A stretch of 64,000 nt of DNA from Methylobacterium terrae (lineage in GTDB: Bacteria > Pseudomonadota > Alphaproteobacteria > Rhizobiales > Beijerinckiaceae): assembly GCF_003173755.1 (NCBI RefSeq), contig NZ_CP029553.1, forward strand, positions 1,814,501 to 1,878,500, read 5' to 3'. Positions 9,043 to 16,941 of this stretch are shown piece by piece. Under the pieces are notes generated by a model. It was given only the letters and a program-made list of their open reading frames with translations. It had not been told where the DNA came from and ran no database searches. Position numbers and translations under genes: made by a program. Every line of letters begins with the position of its first letter. Position 1 is the stretch's first letter.

Positions 9043-10671
9043 TCAGGCCGCGGGCGCTTGCGGGCGCACCGGAATCCAGGAGCGGCCGGGCACCGCCTCC
9101 AGGAGGGCGCGGGTATAGGCGGCCTGCGGGGCGGCGAAGACCTCGGCGGTCGGGCCGGCCTCGACGACGGCGCCGTCCTTCATCACGGCGATGCGGTCGC
9201 AGATCTGGCCGGCGACCCGCAGGTCGTGGGTGATGAACAGCATCGAGAGCCCGAGCCGGTCGCGCAGGGAATCGAGCAGCGCCAGCACCTGGGCCTGGAC
9301 CGAAACGTCGAGGGCCGAGACCGGCTCGTCGGCGACCAGCACCTCGGGCTCCAGCGCCAGCGCCCGGGCAAGGCCGATGCGCTGGCGCTGGCCGCCGGAG
9401 AATTCGTGCGGCAGACGGTCCATCGCCGCCGGATCGAGCCCGACGAGGGCGAACAGCTCGCGGGCCTTCGCCATCGCGTCGCGGCGGGAGACGCCCTGGA
9501 GCATCGGCCCCTGGGCCACCAGCTCGCCGGCGCGGCGGCGCGGGTTGAGCGAGGCGAAGGGGTCCTGGAACACCATCTGGACCCGGCGCGCTTCGGCCCG
9601 CATCGCGCGGCGCGACAGGGCCGCGAGGTCGGTGTCGCCGAGGCGGATCGTGCCGGCGTCGGGATCGAGCAGGCGCACGATGCAGCGGGCGAGCGTCGAT
9701 TTGCCGGAGCCGGATTCGCCGACGATGCCGAGCGTCGTGCCCCGGGGCAGCGACAGGCTCACCTCCCTGACGGCGTGGGTGACCCGGGCCCGGCCGGGAA
9801 TGAGCCCGCCGCCCTTGCGGTAGGTCTTCGAGACGCGATCGAGCGCGAGGATCGCCGGCGCCTCGGTGGCGGCGCGCGCGCGGGGCAGGAGTGGCGGCAC
9901 CGCGGCGATCAGCGCCCGGGTGTAGGGCGCCCGCGGGCGGTTCAGCACGGCATCGGCCGGTCCCTCCTCGACGAGGCGCCCGGACTGCATCACCGCGACC
10001 CGGTCGGCGATCTCCGCCACCACGCCGAAATCGTGGGTGATGAACAGCACGCCCATGCCGCGCCGGGCCTGGATCTCGCGGATCAACGCCAGTATGCGCC
10101 CTTGCGTCGTCACGTCGAGGGCCGTGGTCGGCTCGTCGGCGATGAGGAGCGCCGGCTCCAGCGCCAGCGCCATGGCGATCATCACCCGCTGGCGCTGCCC
10201 GCCCGACAATTCGTGCGGGTAGGCCCGGAGCGCCGCCTGCGGATCCGGCATCCGCACCTCGGCGAGCAGCGCCAGGGTCTTCTCGCGGATCTCGCGGGCG
10301 CTCAAGCCGGTGTGGATGCGGAAGGTCTCGGCGATCTGGTCGCCGGCCCGGCGCAAGGGGTTCAGGGCCGTCATCGGCTCCTGGAAGATCATGCCGATCG
10401 CGGCGCCCCGCAGGCGCCGCATCTCGGCCTCGGAGGCAGCGACGAGGTCGCGGCCCTGGAACAGCACCGCGCCGGCATCGGGCCGCACCCCCGGGGGTAG
10501 AAGCCGCATCACCGTGTTGGCGAGCACCGACTTGCCCGAGCCCGACTCGCCGACGACGCACAGGATCTCGTTTTCCGCCAGCGCCAGCGAGACGTCGGTG
10601 AGCGCGTGGCTGCGGTCGGCCCCCGGCGGCAGGCGGACCGAGAGGTTCTTCACCGAGAGGAGTTCGGTCAT
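9043..10671 (-). CDS. Fused dual-ATPase subunit of peptide/nickel-type ABC importer
   Basis: A 542-residue cytoplasmic ATPase containing two complete nucleotide-binding domains, as in GsiA, YejF and DppD-DppF fusions. Domain 1 has Walker A GESGSGKS near 41-48, signature LSGGQRQR near 155-162 and a Walker B ending LLIADEPTT. Domain 2 has GESGSGKST near 318-326, FSGGQRQR near 424-431 and VLVADEPVSALD. Each domain is followed by an oligopeptide-transporter C-terminal segment (APYTRALI, AAYTRALL). The ATG overlaps the permease stop in an ATGA arrangement, which indicates translational coupling. It supplies ATP hydrolysis for the two upstream permeases. Confidence 0.92.
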   Translation of the reverse strand: MTELLSVKNLSVRLPPGADRSHALTDVSLALAENEILCVVGESGSGKSVLANTVMRLLPPGVRPDAGAVLFQGRDLVAASEAEMRRLRGAAIGMIFQEPMTALNPLRRAGDQIAETFRIHTGLSAREIREKTLALLAEVRMPDPQAALRAYPHELSGGQRQRVMIAMALALEPALLIADEPTTALDVTTQGRILALIREIQARRGMGVLFITHDFGVVAEIADRVAVMQSGRLVEEGPADAVLNRPRAPYTRALIAAVPPLLPRARAATEAPAILALDRVSKTYRKGGGLIPGRARVTHAVREVSLSLPRGTTLGIVGESGSGKSTLARCIVRLLDPDAGTIRLGDTDLAALSRRAMRAEARRVQMVFQDPFASLNPRRRAGELVAQGPMLQGVSRRDAMAKARELFALVGLDPAAMDRLPHEFSGGQRQRIGLARALALEPEVLVADEPVSALDVSVQAQVLALLDSLRDRLGLSMLFITHDLRVAGQICDRIAVMKDGAVVEAGPTAEVFAAPQAAYTRALLEAVPGRSWIPVRPQAPAA

Positions 10672-11519
10672 GGCGCGGCCTTCACCGGGGCGGGGCCGCG
10701 CAGGCGCGGGTTGAGGGCGTCGTTGAGGCCCTGGCCGACCAGCGACACGGCGAGCACCGTCACCAGGATCGCGACACCCGGAATCGCCGAGACGTACCAC
10801 TGGGTGCGCAGCACCCCGCGCCCGGCCCCGATCAGGTTGCCCCAGGAGGCGACGTTCGGATCGGACAGGTTGAGGAAGGCGAGCGCGCTCTCGAGCAGGA
10901 TCGCCACCGCCATCACCACGCTGGCGTAGACGATCACCGGCGGGAGCGCGTTGGGCAGGATCTCCCGGGCGATGATGCGGATGTCGCCCATGCCGAGGAC
11001 CCGGCAGGCCTGGACGAATTCGCGGTTGCGCAAGGTGAGGAACTCCGCCCGCGTCAGCCGGGCCGGGGCGGGCCAGGAGACGAGGCCGATCGCCACCGTG
11101 ACGGTGGTGATGTCCGAGCCGAACACCGCCACCAGGACGAGGAGGAGCAGGAAGTTCGGCAGGGTCTGGAAGGCCTCCGTGATCCGCATCAGGACGTCGT
11201 CGACGATCCCGCCGTAGAAGCCCGCGACCGCACCCACCGCGATGCCGATCGCGATGGCGATCACCGTCGCGACGAGGCCGATCAGCAGCGACACCCGGGC
11301 GCCGTGGAAGACCTGGGCGGCGATGTCGCGCCCGCTGGAATCGGTGCCGAGCCAGACCTTCGGGTTGACGAAGGGCCATTGCAGCGGCCGCCCGGCGAGG
11401 CCGAGCGGGTCCTTGGGGAACAGCACCGGCGCGGCGAGCGCCACCGCGATCACCGTGACGAGGAGAACGGCGCCCAGCACCGCCGCCGGGTTGCGCCAGT
11501 AGCGCGAGAGAGCCGCCAT
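10668..11519 (-). CDS. Peptide/nickel-type ABC permease, DppC-like
   Basis: A 283-residue inner-membrane permease of the DppC/OppC family. It starts with a short cytoplasmic tail and a first helix (VLGAVLLVTVIAVALAAPVL), then the WLGTDSSGRDIAAQVFHGAR motif typical of DppC N-termini. Five further helices follow, and the EAA loop reads ACRVLGMGDIRIIAREILPN, which contacts the ATPase. Its stop overlaps the ATPase start by four bases, and its start lies 2 bases after the stop of the DppB-type gene, so the three are one operon. The substrate class is peptides, opines or nickel and cannot be narrowed from sequence. Confidence 0.92.
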   Translation of the reverse strand: MAALSRYWRNPAAVLGAVLLVTVIAVALAAPVLFPKDPLGLAGRPLQWPFVNPKVWLGTDSSGRDIAAQVFHGARVSLLIGLVATVIAIAIGIAVGAVAGFYGGIVDDVLMRITEAFQTLPNFLLLLVLVAVFGSDITTVTVAIGLVSWPAPARLTRAEFLTLRNREFVQACRVLGMGDIRIIAREILPNALPPVIVYASVVMAVAILLESALAFLNLSDPNVASWGNLIGAGRGVLRTQWYVSAIPGVAILVTVLAVSLVGQGLNDALNPRLRGPAPVKAAP

Positions 11520-11521
11520 GG

Positions 11522-12499
11522 TCAGCGCCCCGCCGCGATGCGCGGATCGAGCCGGCCGTAGATCAGGTCGACCGCGAAATTGACCGTGATGACGAGGAGC
11601 GCCGAGACGAACACGATGCCGAGCAGCGTGTTGAGGTCGCGCTGCACCACCGATTCGTAGGCCAGACGCCCGAGGCCGGGCAGCGCGAACACGCTCTCTA
11701 CCACCACCGAGCCGCCGAGCATCGTGCCGGCCTGCAGGCCCACCAGGGTCACCATTGGCAGGAGCGCGTTGCGCAGCGCATGGTGCACGATGACGCCGGT
11801 CTCGCCCAGGCCCTTCGCCCGGGCGGTGCGGACGTAGTCGAGGCTCATCACTTCCAGCATCGAGGCGCGCATGATCCGCAGGTAGGTGGCGAGGAAGACG
11901 AGCGCGAGCGTCAGGGTCGGAAGCACCATGTGGCGGGCGATGTCGAGGATTCGGGCGAGCCCGGCATGGCCGGCGCCGACTTCCTCGAAGCCGCCGGCCG
12001 GCAGCCAGCCGAGATGGATCGCGAACAGCACGATCCCCATCAGGCCGAACCAGAACGAGGGCGTGGCGTAGAACATCAGGCCCAGCGTCGAGATCAGGGT
12101 GTCGGGCCACTGCCCGATCCGCCGCGCCGCGAGCACGCCGAGCACGATCCCGCCCGCGAAGGCGAGGGTGAGGGACGCCCCCATCAGCAGGAGCGTCACC
12201 GGCAGCCGCTCGGCGATCACGGTCGCGACCGGCTTGCCGTAGATCGCCGACTGGCCGAGGTCGAGCTGCACCAGCCGCCACAGGTAGCGGGCGAGCTGGG
12301 CCGCCGCCGGCAGGTCGAGCCCGTAATAGCGGCGCAGCTCCTCGGCGGTCGCCGGATCGCCGCCGCCCATCTGAGCCATGAGGGCGTCCACGGTGTCGCC
12401 GGGGGCGAGCTGGAGCAGCAGGAAGAGCCCCGCCAGGATGACGAGGAGCGTCGGCAGGCTGGCGGCGAGGCGGCGCAGCGCCAGGAGGAGGATGGTCAT
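11522..12499 (-). CDS. Peptide/nickel-type ABC permease, DppB-like
   Basis: A 325-residue inner-membrane permease of the DppB/OppB family with six predicted helices. The N-terminal helix is followed by the family's LAPGDTVDALMAQMG region (usually PGDP) and LRRYYGLD. The coupling EAA loop reads TARAKGLGETGVIVHHALRN. The C-terminal end has VVVESVFALPGLGRLAYESV and DLIYGRLDPRI, both hallmarks of DppB. It heterodimerises with the DppC-type product encoded directly downstream. About 90 bases containing a hairpin separate it from the binding-protein gene upstream, which would allow higher expression of the binding protein. Confidence 0.92.
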   Translation of the reverse strand: MTILLLALRRLAASLPTLLVILAGLFLLLQLAPGDTVDALMAQMGGGDPATAEELRRYYGLDLPAAAQLARYLWRLVQLDLGQSAIYGKPVATVIAERLPVTLLLMGASLTLAFAGGIVLGVLAARRIGQWPDTLISTLGLMFYATPSFWFGLMGIVLFAIHLGWLPAGGFEEVGAGHAGLARILDIARHMVLPTLTLALVFLATYLRIMRASMLEVMSLDYVRTARAKGLGETGVIVHHALRNALLPMVTLVGLQAGTMLGGSVVVESVFALPGLGRLAYESVVQRDLNTLLGIVFVSALLVITVNFAVDLIYGRLDPRIAAGR

Positions 12500-12538
12500 G
12501 AGCTAGGGCCGTCCTGCGTCCAGGCTGGCGCGGGTAAT

Positions 12539-12560
12539 CCTCCCCCCTGCGGGGGAGGGT
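12539..12560 (-). terminator. Attenuator-like hairpin between binding protein and permeases
   Basis: TCCTCCCCC and GGGGGAGGG arms with a CTGC loop lie between the binding-protein stop and the DppB-type start. A hairpin here is commonly used to keep the binding protein in excess of the membrane subunits. Similar C-run/G-run sequence recurs near 63600. Confidence 0.45.
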
Positions 12561-12590
12561 TACGCGTCGCGGGCGTCATCAAGGATGCCC

Positions 12591-14213
12591 TCACGCCTCG
12601 ATCCACGCGTCGTGCCAGTCGGCCGAGCCCCAGCGCGGGGTGTTGTGGTCGCCGTGCACGCGCTTGCTCGTCGCCGACAGGAAGGTGCGCTCGGTCATCA
12701 TCCAGACCGGGATCTCGTCGTTCACCGCCCCCACCCATTGGGCGTAGAGGGCTTTCCGCTTGCCGGGATCGAGCTCGCTCGCCGCCTCGTCGGTGAGGCG
12801 GTCGACGAGGTCGGATTGCCAGCCGTACTGGTTGGTCCAGGGGGCGCCCTTCGGCGAGCCGGAGCGGTACCACACGGTCGTCGAGACCGCGGGGTCGCCG
12901 CGATACTGGTGCCAGCCGGTGGCGAGATCGAAGTTCCAGTCGCGGTAGACGGTGGAGAGCGCGCCCGCCGTGTCGAGGTTGACGATGTCGACCTTGATCC
13001 CGACCGCCTGCAGCGATTGCTGGATGAAGGTGGCGAGCAGCGGCACGTCCTCGCCGTTCATGATCGGCACGAGCTTCAGCGAGAAGCGCGTGCCGCCGGC
13101 GCCGCGCTTGTACCCGGCCTCGTCGAGGAGCGCCGCCGCCTTCTTCGCGTCGAAGGGATAGGGGGGCGGGTTGTTCGGGTAGAAGGCGGTCGAGGAGGAC
13201 GGGATCGGCCCGGTCGCCGGCTTGCCGAGGCCGTAGATGAAGTTCTCGATGAAGAACGGCACGTCGATGGCGTGCGCGATCGCCCGGCGCACCCGGACAT
13301 CCGCCAGTTCCTTGCGGCGGGTGTTGAACTCGAGCGTGTTGTTGAAGGCGTTGGCCTCCAGGCCCCTGCTCGACACGGTGAAGTGCGGATCCGACTTCAG
13401 CCGGTCGAGGTCGGCGAGCGCGAGCGCGTTGTAGGTCGAGAGCTGGACCTGGCCGGTCTCGAGCGCGGCGGAGGCCGCCGCCTTGTCGGTGATGAAGCGC
13501 CAGACGATCCGGTCGAGATAGGGGAAGCCCTCGCGCCAGTAGCTCGGGTTGCGCTCCGCGATGACGTGCTGGCCGCGCTCGTAAGCGACGAACTTGAACG
13601 GGCCGGTGCCGATCGGCGCGGTGTTGGCCGGGTTCTCGAGCACGTTCGTGCCCGCGAAGACGTGCCGGGGGGCGACGTAGCCGAGGTCGCAGAGCGCCCG
13701 CAGCAGGAGGTCCAGCGGCATCGGCCGGGAGTAGCGGAACACGGCCGTCCCGGCGTCGGGCGTGTCGACCGCTTCCAGGTATTGCTGGAGCTGCGTGCCG
13801 TAGTTCAGGTACTTCTTCCAAAGCTCCATCGCGGTGTACTGGACGTCCGCGGAGGTGAACGGCTTGCCGTCGTGCCAGGTCACGCCCGGGCGCAGGCGGA
13901 AGGTCACGGTCTTGCCGTCGGGCGCCGCCTCCCAGGACGTCGCGAGGACGCCGGCGGGCTTGCCGTCCTGGTCGAGATCGACCAGCGGCTCGACGATCTT
14001 CGAGGTGATGACGTAGACCCCGGTCGAGGCGCGGATCGCCGGATTGAGCACCCGCTGCTCGCCGTTGAGCTGCACCGTCAGCACGCCGCCGCGCCGGGGT
14101 GCCTGCGCGGAACCTTGCGCCAGCGCGCGCGTCAGGGCCGCCGGGCTCCAGGCCGCGGTGCCGAGCGCGAGGAGGCCGGCCCGCTTGAGGGCGTCGCGGC
14201 GGTCGATGATCAT
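12591..14213 (-). CDS. Extracellular solute-binding protein family 5
   Basis: A 540-residue periplasmic binding protein for the ABC importer encoded downstream. The start at 14213 gives MIIDRRDALKRAGLLALG, a twin-arginine-like signal (RRDALKR) with hydrophobic core and ALA-Q cleavage. The body shows family 5 features: VLTVQLNGEQRVLNPAIRAS near the mature N-terminus, TFRLRPGVTWHDGKPFTSAD, the GTGPFKF motif and YWREGFPYLDRI. Length agrees with DppA/NikA-type proteins (about 500-540). It captures peptides or similar solutes and delivers them to the DppB/DppC pair. Longer readings upstream lack a signal peptide. Confidence 0.92.
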   Translation of the reverse strand: MIIDRRDALKRAGLLALGTAAWSPAALTRALAQGSAQAPRRGGVLTVQLNGEQRVLNPAIRASTGVYVITSKIVEPLVDLDQDGKPAGVLATSWEAAPDGKTVTFRLRPGVTWHDGKPFTSADVQYTAMELWKKYLNYGTQLQQYLEAVDTPDAGTAVFRYSRPMPLDLLLRALCDLGYVAPRHVFAGTNVLENPANTAPIGTGPFKFVAYERGQHVIAERNPSYWREGFPYLDRIVWRFITDKAAASAALETGQVQLSTYNALALADLDRLKSDPHFTVSSRGLEANAFNNTLEFNTRRKELADVRVRRAIAHAIDVPFFIENFIYGLGKPATGPIPSSSTAFYPNNPPPYPFDAKKAAALLDEAGYKRGAGGTRFSLKLVPIMNGEDVPLLATFIQQSLQAVGIKVDIVNLDTAGALSTVYRDWNFDLATGWHQYRGDPAVSTTVWYRSGSPKGAPWTNQYGWQSDLVDRLTDEAASELDPGKRKALYAQWVGAVNDEIPVWMMTERTFLSATSKRVHGDHNTPRWGSADWHDAWIEA

Positions 14214-14430
14214 CCTTGGGTCCCCGTCGTGTTGCGGGCGCCATCCTTGCTGCAACGCAGCGCCGGCGCAATGGACGAAGCGCGGCAATTTCCACTTCAT
14301 CCGGAGAGACTTCGTCTCCCGGAGGCGCCGTCCGGAGATATTTGTCGTCGCTTGCTCGCCCTGCGCGAGGGGACGGGCCCCGCGGCCGACCCCGGCGGGC
14401 ATCGCGTCGCGGGCCGACCGGGACGCGCGA

Positions 14431-14456
14431 GGAAACATCGGGCGCAACCTGGCGTT
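14431..14456 (+). promoter_or_regulatory. Candidate EcfG-type general-stress promoter
   Basis: GGAAAC is followed after 16 bases by CGTT, ending 39 bases before the cupredoxin start codon. This resembles the alphaproteobacterial sigma-EcfG consensus GGAAC-N16/17-CGTT with one extra A in the -35 element. No other gene lies in between. Confidence 0.4.
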
Positions 14457-14495
14457 CTGGCCTCGATCGTGTTCATCCCCTCCGAGAGGCAACCG

Positions 14496-14948
14496 ATGAC
14501 GTTCCCCGCCCGCACTGCCGCCGCCGCCCTCCTGCTGACCGCCCTGACCGGCGGGGCCCGCGCCGCCAACGACCTGCCGCCGCCCAAGACCGACGCGATG
14601 CCCCCGGTCGAGGTGACGATCACCGCCGAGAACGGCGTGCCGCGCTGCGCCCCCGCCGAGCTGCGCCTGCCGGCCCAGACCAACGTCGACCTTCACGTGA
14701 CCAACCAGTCGAACGAGCAGATCTCGCTCACCGCGCCGCAGATCTTCCAGAACAAGAACGTGCTGCACCACGACGGCGACGTGGTCCACGTGGCGAGCAA
14801 CGACGCCTACCTGATCAAGGCCAACGGCAAGGGCGAGATCCGCCTGCGCACCATCGCGCCGGGCGAGTACAAGTACGGCTGCACCGCCGTCTCGAAGCAG
14901 GACAAGCCGTTCGAGGGCAAGCTGACGCTGGTCGATCCGACGAAGTGA
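14496..14948 (+). CDS. Exported cupredoxin-like protein
   Basis: A 150-residue periplasmic protein with a signal peptide ending GGARA-AN. The mature part looks like a small cupredoxin/plastocyanin beta sandwich: PVEVTITAENGVPRCAPAELRLPAQTNVDLHVTN, then VHVASNDAYLIKAN and TIAPGEYKYGC near the C-terminus. The usual blue-copper set (His, Cys, His, Met in order) is not complete. The Cys is present, two His occur in NVLHHDGD and no late Met is seen, so it may bind copper differently or not at all. It stands alone, divergent from the ABC operon, with a possible stress promoter upstream and an extragenic palindrome as its terminator. Confidence 0.75.
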   Translation: MTFPARTAAAALLLTALTGGARAANDLPPPKTDAMPPVEVTITAENGVPRCAPAELRLPAQTNVDLHVTNQSNEQISLTAPQIFQNKNVLHHDGDVVHVASNDAYLIKANGKGEIRLRTIAPGEYKYGCTAVSKQDKPFEGKLTLVDPTK

Positions 14949-14991
14949 GGGGTCGGGGAGGCACGGAAGCTTTTCTCCCCGTTCCTCTCGC

Positions 14992-15043
14992 CCTCCTCGG
15001 TGATCCCGGGGCCGCGAAAGCGGAACCCGGGACGACCGAGGAG
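14992..15043. repeat. Extragenic palindrome, copy 1 (GAAA-loop family)
   Basis: A 52-base near-perfect hairpin. The outer arms are CCTCCTCGGT and ACCGAGGAGG, the middle arms CCCGGG and CCCGGG, and the inner CCGC-GAAA-GCGG forms a tetraloop stem. It lies between the convergent cupredoxin and YejE-type genes and may also terminate transcription. Five other copies occur in this window. Confidence 0.75.
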
Positions 15044-15089
15044 GGGTTCGGAGGCGCCGAGGAGATCCGACGGGCCCCTGAGGCCACCC

Positions 15090-16280
15090 TCACCGGAACG
15101 TCTTTCGCGGATCGAACGCGTCCCGCACCGCCTCGCCGGCGAAGATCAGGAGGCTCAAGGTCACGGCGATCACCGCGAAGCCGGTCAGCCCGAGCCACGG
15201 CGCCTGCAGGTTGGCTTTCCCTTGAGCCAGCATCTCGCCGAGCGACGGCGAGCCCGGCGGCAGGCCGAAGCCGAGGAAGTCGAGGGAGGTGAGCGTCGTG
15301 ATCGAGCCGTTCAGCACGAAGGGCAGAAAGGTCAGCGTCGCCACCATGGCGTTCGGCAGGAGGTGGCGGAACATGATGCGGGCGTTCGAGAGCCCGAGCG
15401 CGCGGGCGGCGCGCACGTACTCGAAGTTGCGCGCGCGCAGGAACTCCGCCCGCACCACGCCGACCAGCGACACCCAGGAGAACAGGAGCAGGATCCCGAG
15501 CAGCACGAAGAAGCTCGGCGTGATGATCGACGAGATGATGATGAGCAGGTAGAGCGACGGGATCGCGGTCCAGATCTCGATCACCCGCTGGAACACGAGA
15601 TCGACCCAGCCGCCGAAATAGCCCTGCACCGCGCCGGCGAGCACGCCGATGACGGACGAGACGATCGCCAGGGTGAGGCCGAACAGCACCGAGAGGCGGA
15701 AGCCGTAGAGCAGCCGGGCGACGACGTCGCGACCCTGGTCGTCGGTGCCGAGCCAGTTCCACTCGATGTCGCGGCAGGTCGCGCCGCCGGTCTTCTCCGC
15801 CACCGTCTTGCACTGCGCGTCGGTGAGGAGCCAGGTCGGCGGGGCGGGGGCCGGCACCGGCAGGTCGAGGTTGTGGGTGTTGTAGGAGAAGCGGATCGGC
15901 GGCCAGACCGCCCAGCCGTTCTGGGCGATCTCCTTGGCGATCACCGGGTCGCGGTAGTCGGTGCGGGCGAGGAAGCCGCCGAACGTCTCCTCCGGATAGT
16001 CGACGACGATCGGGAACAGAATCTCCCCTTTGTAGGAGACGACGATCGGCCGGTCGTTGGCGATGAACTCGGCGAAGAGGCTCGTGACGAAGAGCAGGCA
16101 GAACAGCACGAACGACCAGTAGCCGCGGCGGTTCGCCTTGAAGTTCGCGAGCCGCCGGCGGTTGAGCGGCGACAGCCGTCCGGTCCCGGCGGGACCCGGA
16201 AGCGGCAGGCTCACCGGACCCGCCGCCGGGGAGGTGACGGGGACCGCGTCGAGTTCCGGCGTCGGGGGGCGCTGGTTCAT
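15090..16280 (-). CDS. yejE: YejE-like ABC permease, isolated from yejABF
   Basis: A 396-residue inner-membrane permease matching YejE of the microcin C/oligopeptide importer. The first helix is WSFVLFCLLFVTSLFAEFIA. The YejE-specific periplasmic insert follows, with KGEILFPIVVDYPEETFGGF, TDYRDPVI and [20 protein letters not shown], then WLGTDDQGRDVVARLLYGFR. Five further helices contain the EAA loop AARALGLSNARIMFRHLLPN. A GGGGGA ribosome site precedes ATG 16280. In most genomes yejE sits between yejB and yejF. Here neither is adjacent; the gene instead follows DUF4112 and aminotransferase genes by 25 bases, on the same strand. Confidence 0.88.
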   Translation of the reverse strand: MNQRPPTPELDAVPVTSPAAGPVSLPLPGPAGTGRLSPLNRRRLANFKANRRGYWSFVLFCLLFVTSLFAEFIANDRPIVVSYKGEILFPIVVDYPEETFGGFLARTDYRDPVIAKEIAQNGWAVWPPIRFSYNTHNLDLPVPAPAPPTWLLTDAQCKTVAEKTGGATCRDIEWNWLGTDDQGRDVVARLLYGFRLSVLFGLTLAIVSSVIGVLAGAVQGYFGGWVDLVFQRVIEIWTAIPSLYLLIIISSIITPSFFVLLGILLLFSWVSLVGVVRAEFLRARNFEYVRAARALGLSNARIMFRHLLPNAMVATLTFLPFVLNGSITTLTSLDFLGFGLPPGSPSLGEMLAQGKANLQAPWLGLTGFAVIAVTLSLLIFAGEAVRDAFDPRKTFR

Positions 16281-16305
16281 GCGGCGTCCCCCGGTCGGGC
16301 GGTCG

Positions 16306-16860
16306 TCAGTCGAGGCGCGTGGCGGTGACGTCGATCACACTGGGCTTCAGCGCTCCGCTGCGCTCCAGGTGGCGGCGCAGCAACTGCACGTTGCGGCGGT
16401 TGGCCTTGAAGGCGGCGTCGAACAGGTCGCCGACCAGCGGCACCGCACCGACCACGCCGTCGATCGCCACGTTCGCCGCCATCCGGGCGATCAGCCAGCG
16501 CGGCGCGCCGAGGCGCCGGGCCTCCCAGACGATGTATGACGAGATCGCCGTGGTGACCACGTCGCCGATCACCGGGATCAGGCCGACGATCGCGTCGAGG
16601 CCGATGCGCCGGTTGCCCGGCAGCAGGATCGCGGTGTCGAGGACGTGCGCCAGCAGGTCGAGCCGCGCCATCACCTGCTCGGGAGTCGAGCCGGCCATCG
16701 CCTGGCCGGCCTTGGCGCGAAGGCCGAGCGTGTCGTCCTGCGAGAAGCGGGAGTCGTTGAACCCGTTCCCTTTGAACTCGTTCCCTTTGAACTCGTTCCC
16801 TTGCCCGAACGCCCCGGCCCCGAAGGGCGGGACGCGGCCGGCCGTCTGCGAAGAGGTCAT
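16306..16860 (-). CDS. DUF4112 membrane protein with GNEFK repeats
   Basis: A 184-residue protein with a C-terminal DUF4112 domain: LDLLAHVLDTAILLPGNRR, then IGLDAIVGLIPVIGDVVTT and NVAIDGVVGAVPLVGDLFDA, which are hairpin-like hydrophobic segments, and a basic FKANRRNVQLLRRHLE end. The N-terminal region is disordered and contains the tandem peptide GNEFKGNEFKGNGF, encoded by 15-bp DNA repeats. ATG 16860 is chosen because GGAG lies 7 bases upstream; an ATG at 16893 is possible. The molecular role of DUF4112 is unknown. It is probably cotranscribed with the aminotransferase upstream and yejE downstream. Confidence 0.8.
   Translation of the reverse strand: MTSSQTAGRVPPFGAGAFGQGNEFKGNEFKGNGFNDSRFSQDDTLGLRAKAGQAMAGSTPEQVMARLDLLAHVLDTAILLPGNRRIGLDAIVGLIPVIGDVVTTAISSYIVWEARRLGAPRWLIARMAANVAIDGVVGAVPLVGDLFDAAFKANRRNVQLLRRHLERSGALKPSVIDVTATRLD
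16766..16803. repeat. In-frame 15-bp tandem repeat (2.5 copies)
   Basis: The unit TTCCCTTTGAACTCG is repeated inside the DUF4112 gene and encodes GNEFK on the minus strand. Because the unit is a multiple of three, copy-number change would keep the frame. Confidence 0.8.
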
Positions 16861-16941
16861 CCCGGGGCTCCGGAGCGGGTGCGTGGTGCTCATGCTCCAG
16901 GATGTGGCCCCGCCCCCCCGGTCCGACAAGGAGGCGCCGCA

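Noticed and set aside
9043..12499. The dipeptide-type operon as the missing yejBF partners of yejE
   Set aside because: It already contains its own DppC-type permease, overlapped with the ATPase and directly following the DppB-type gene, so it is complete without YejE.
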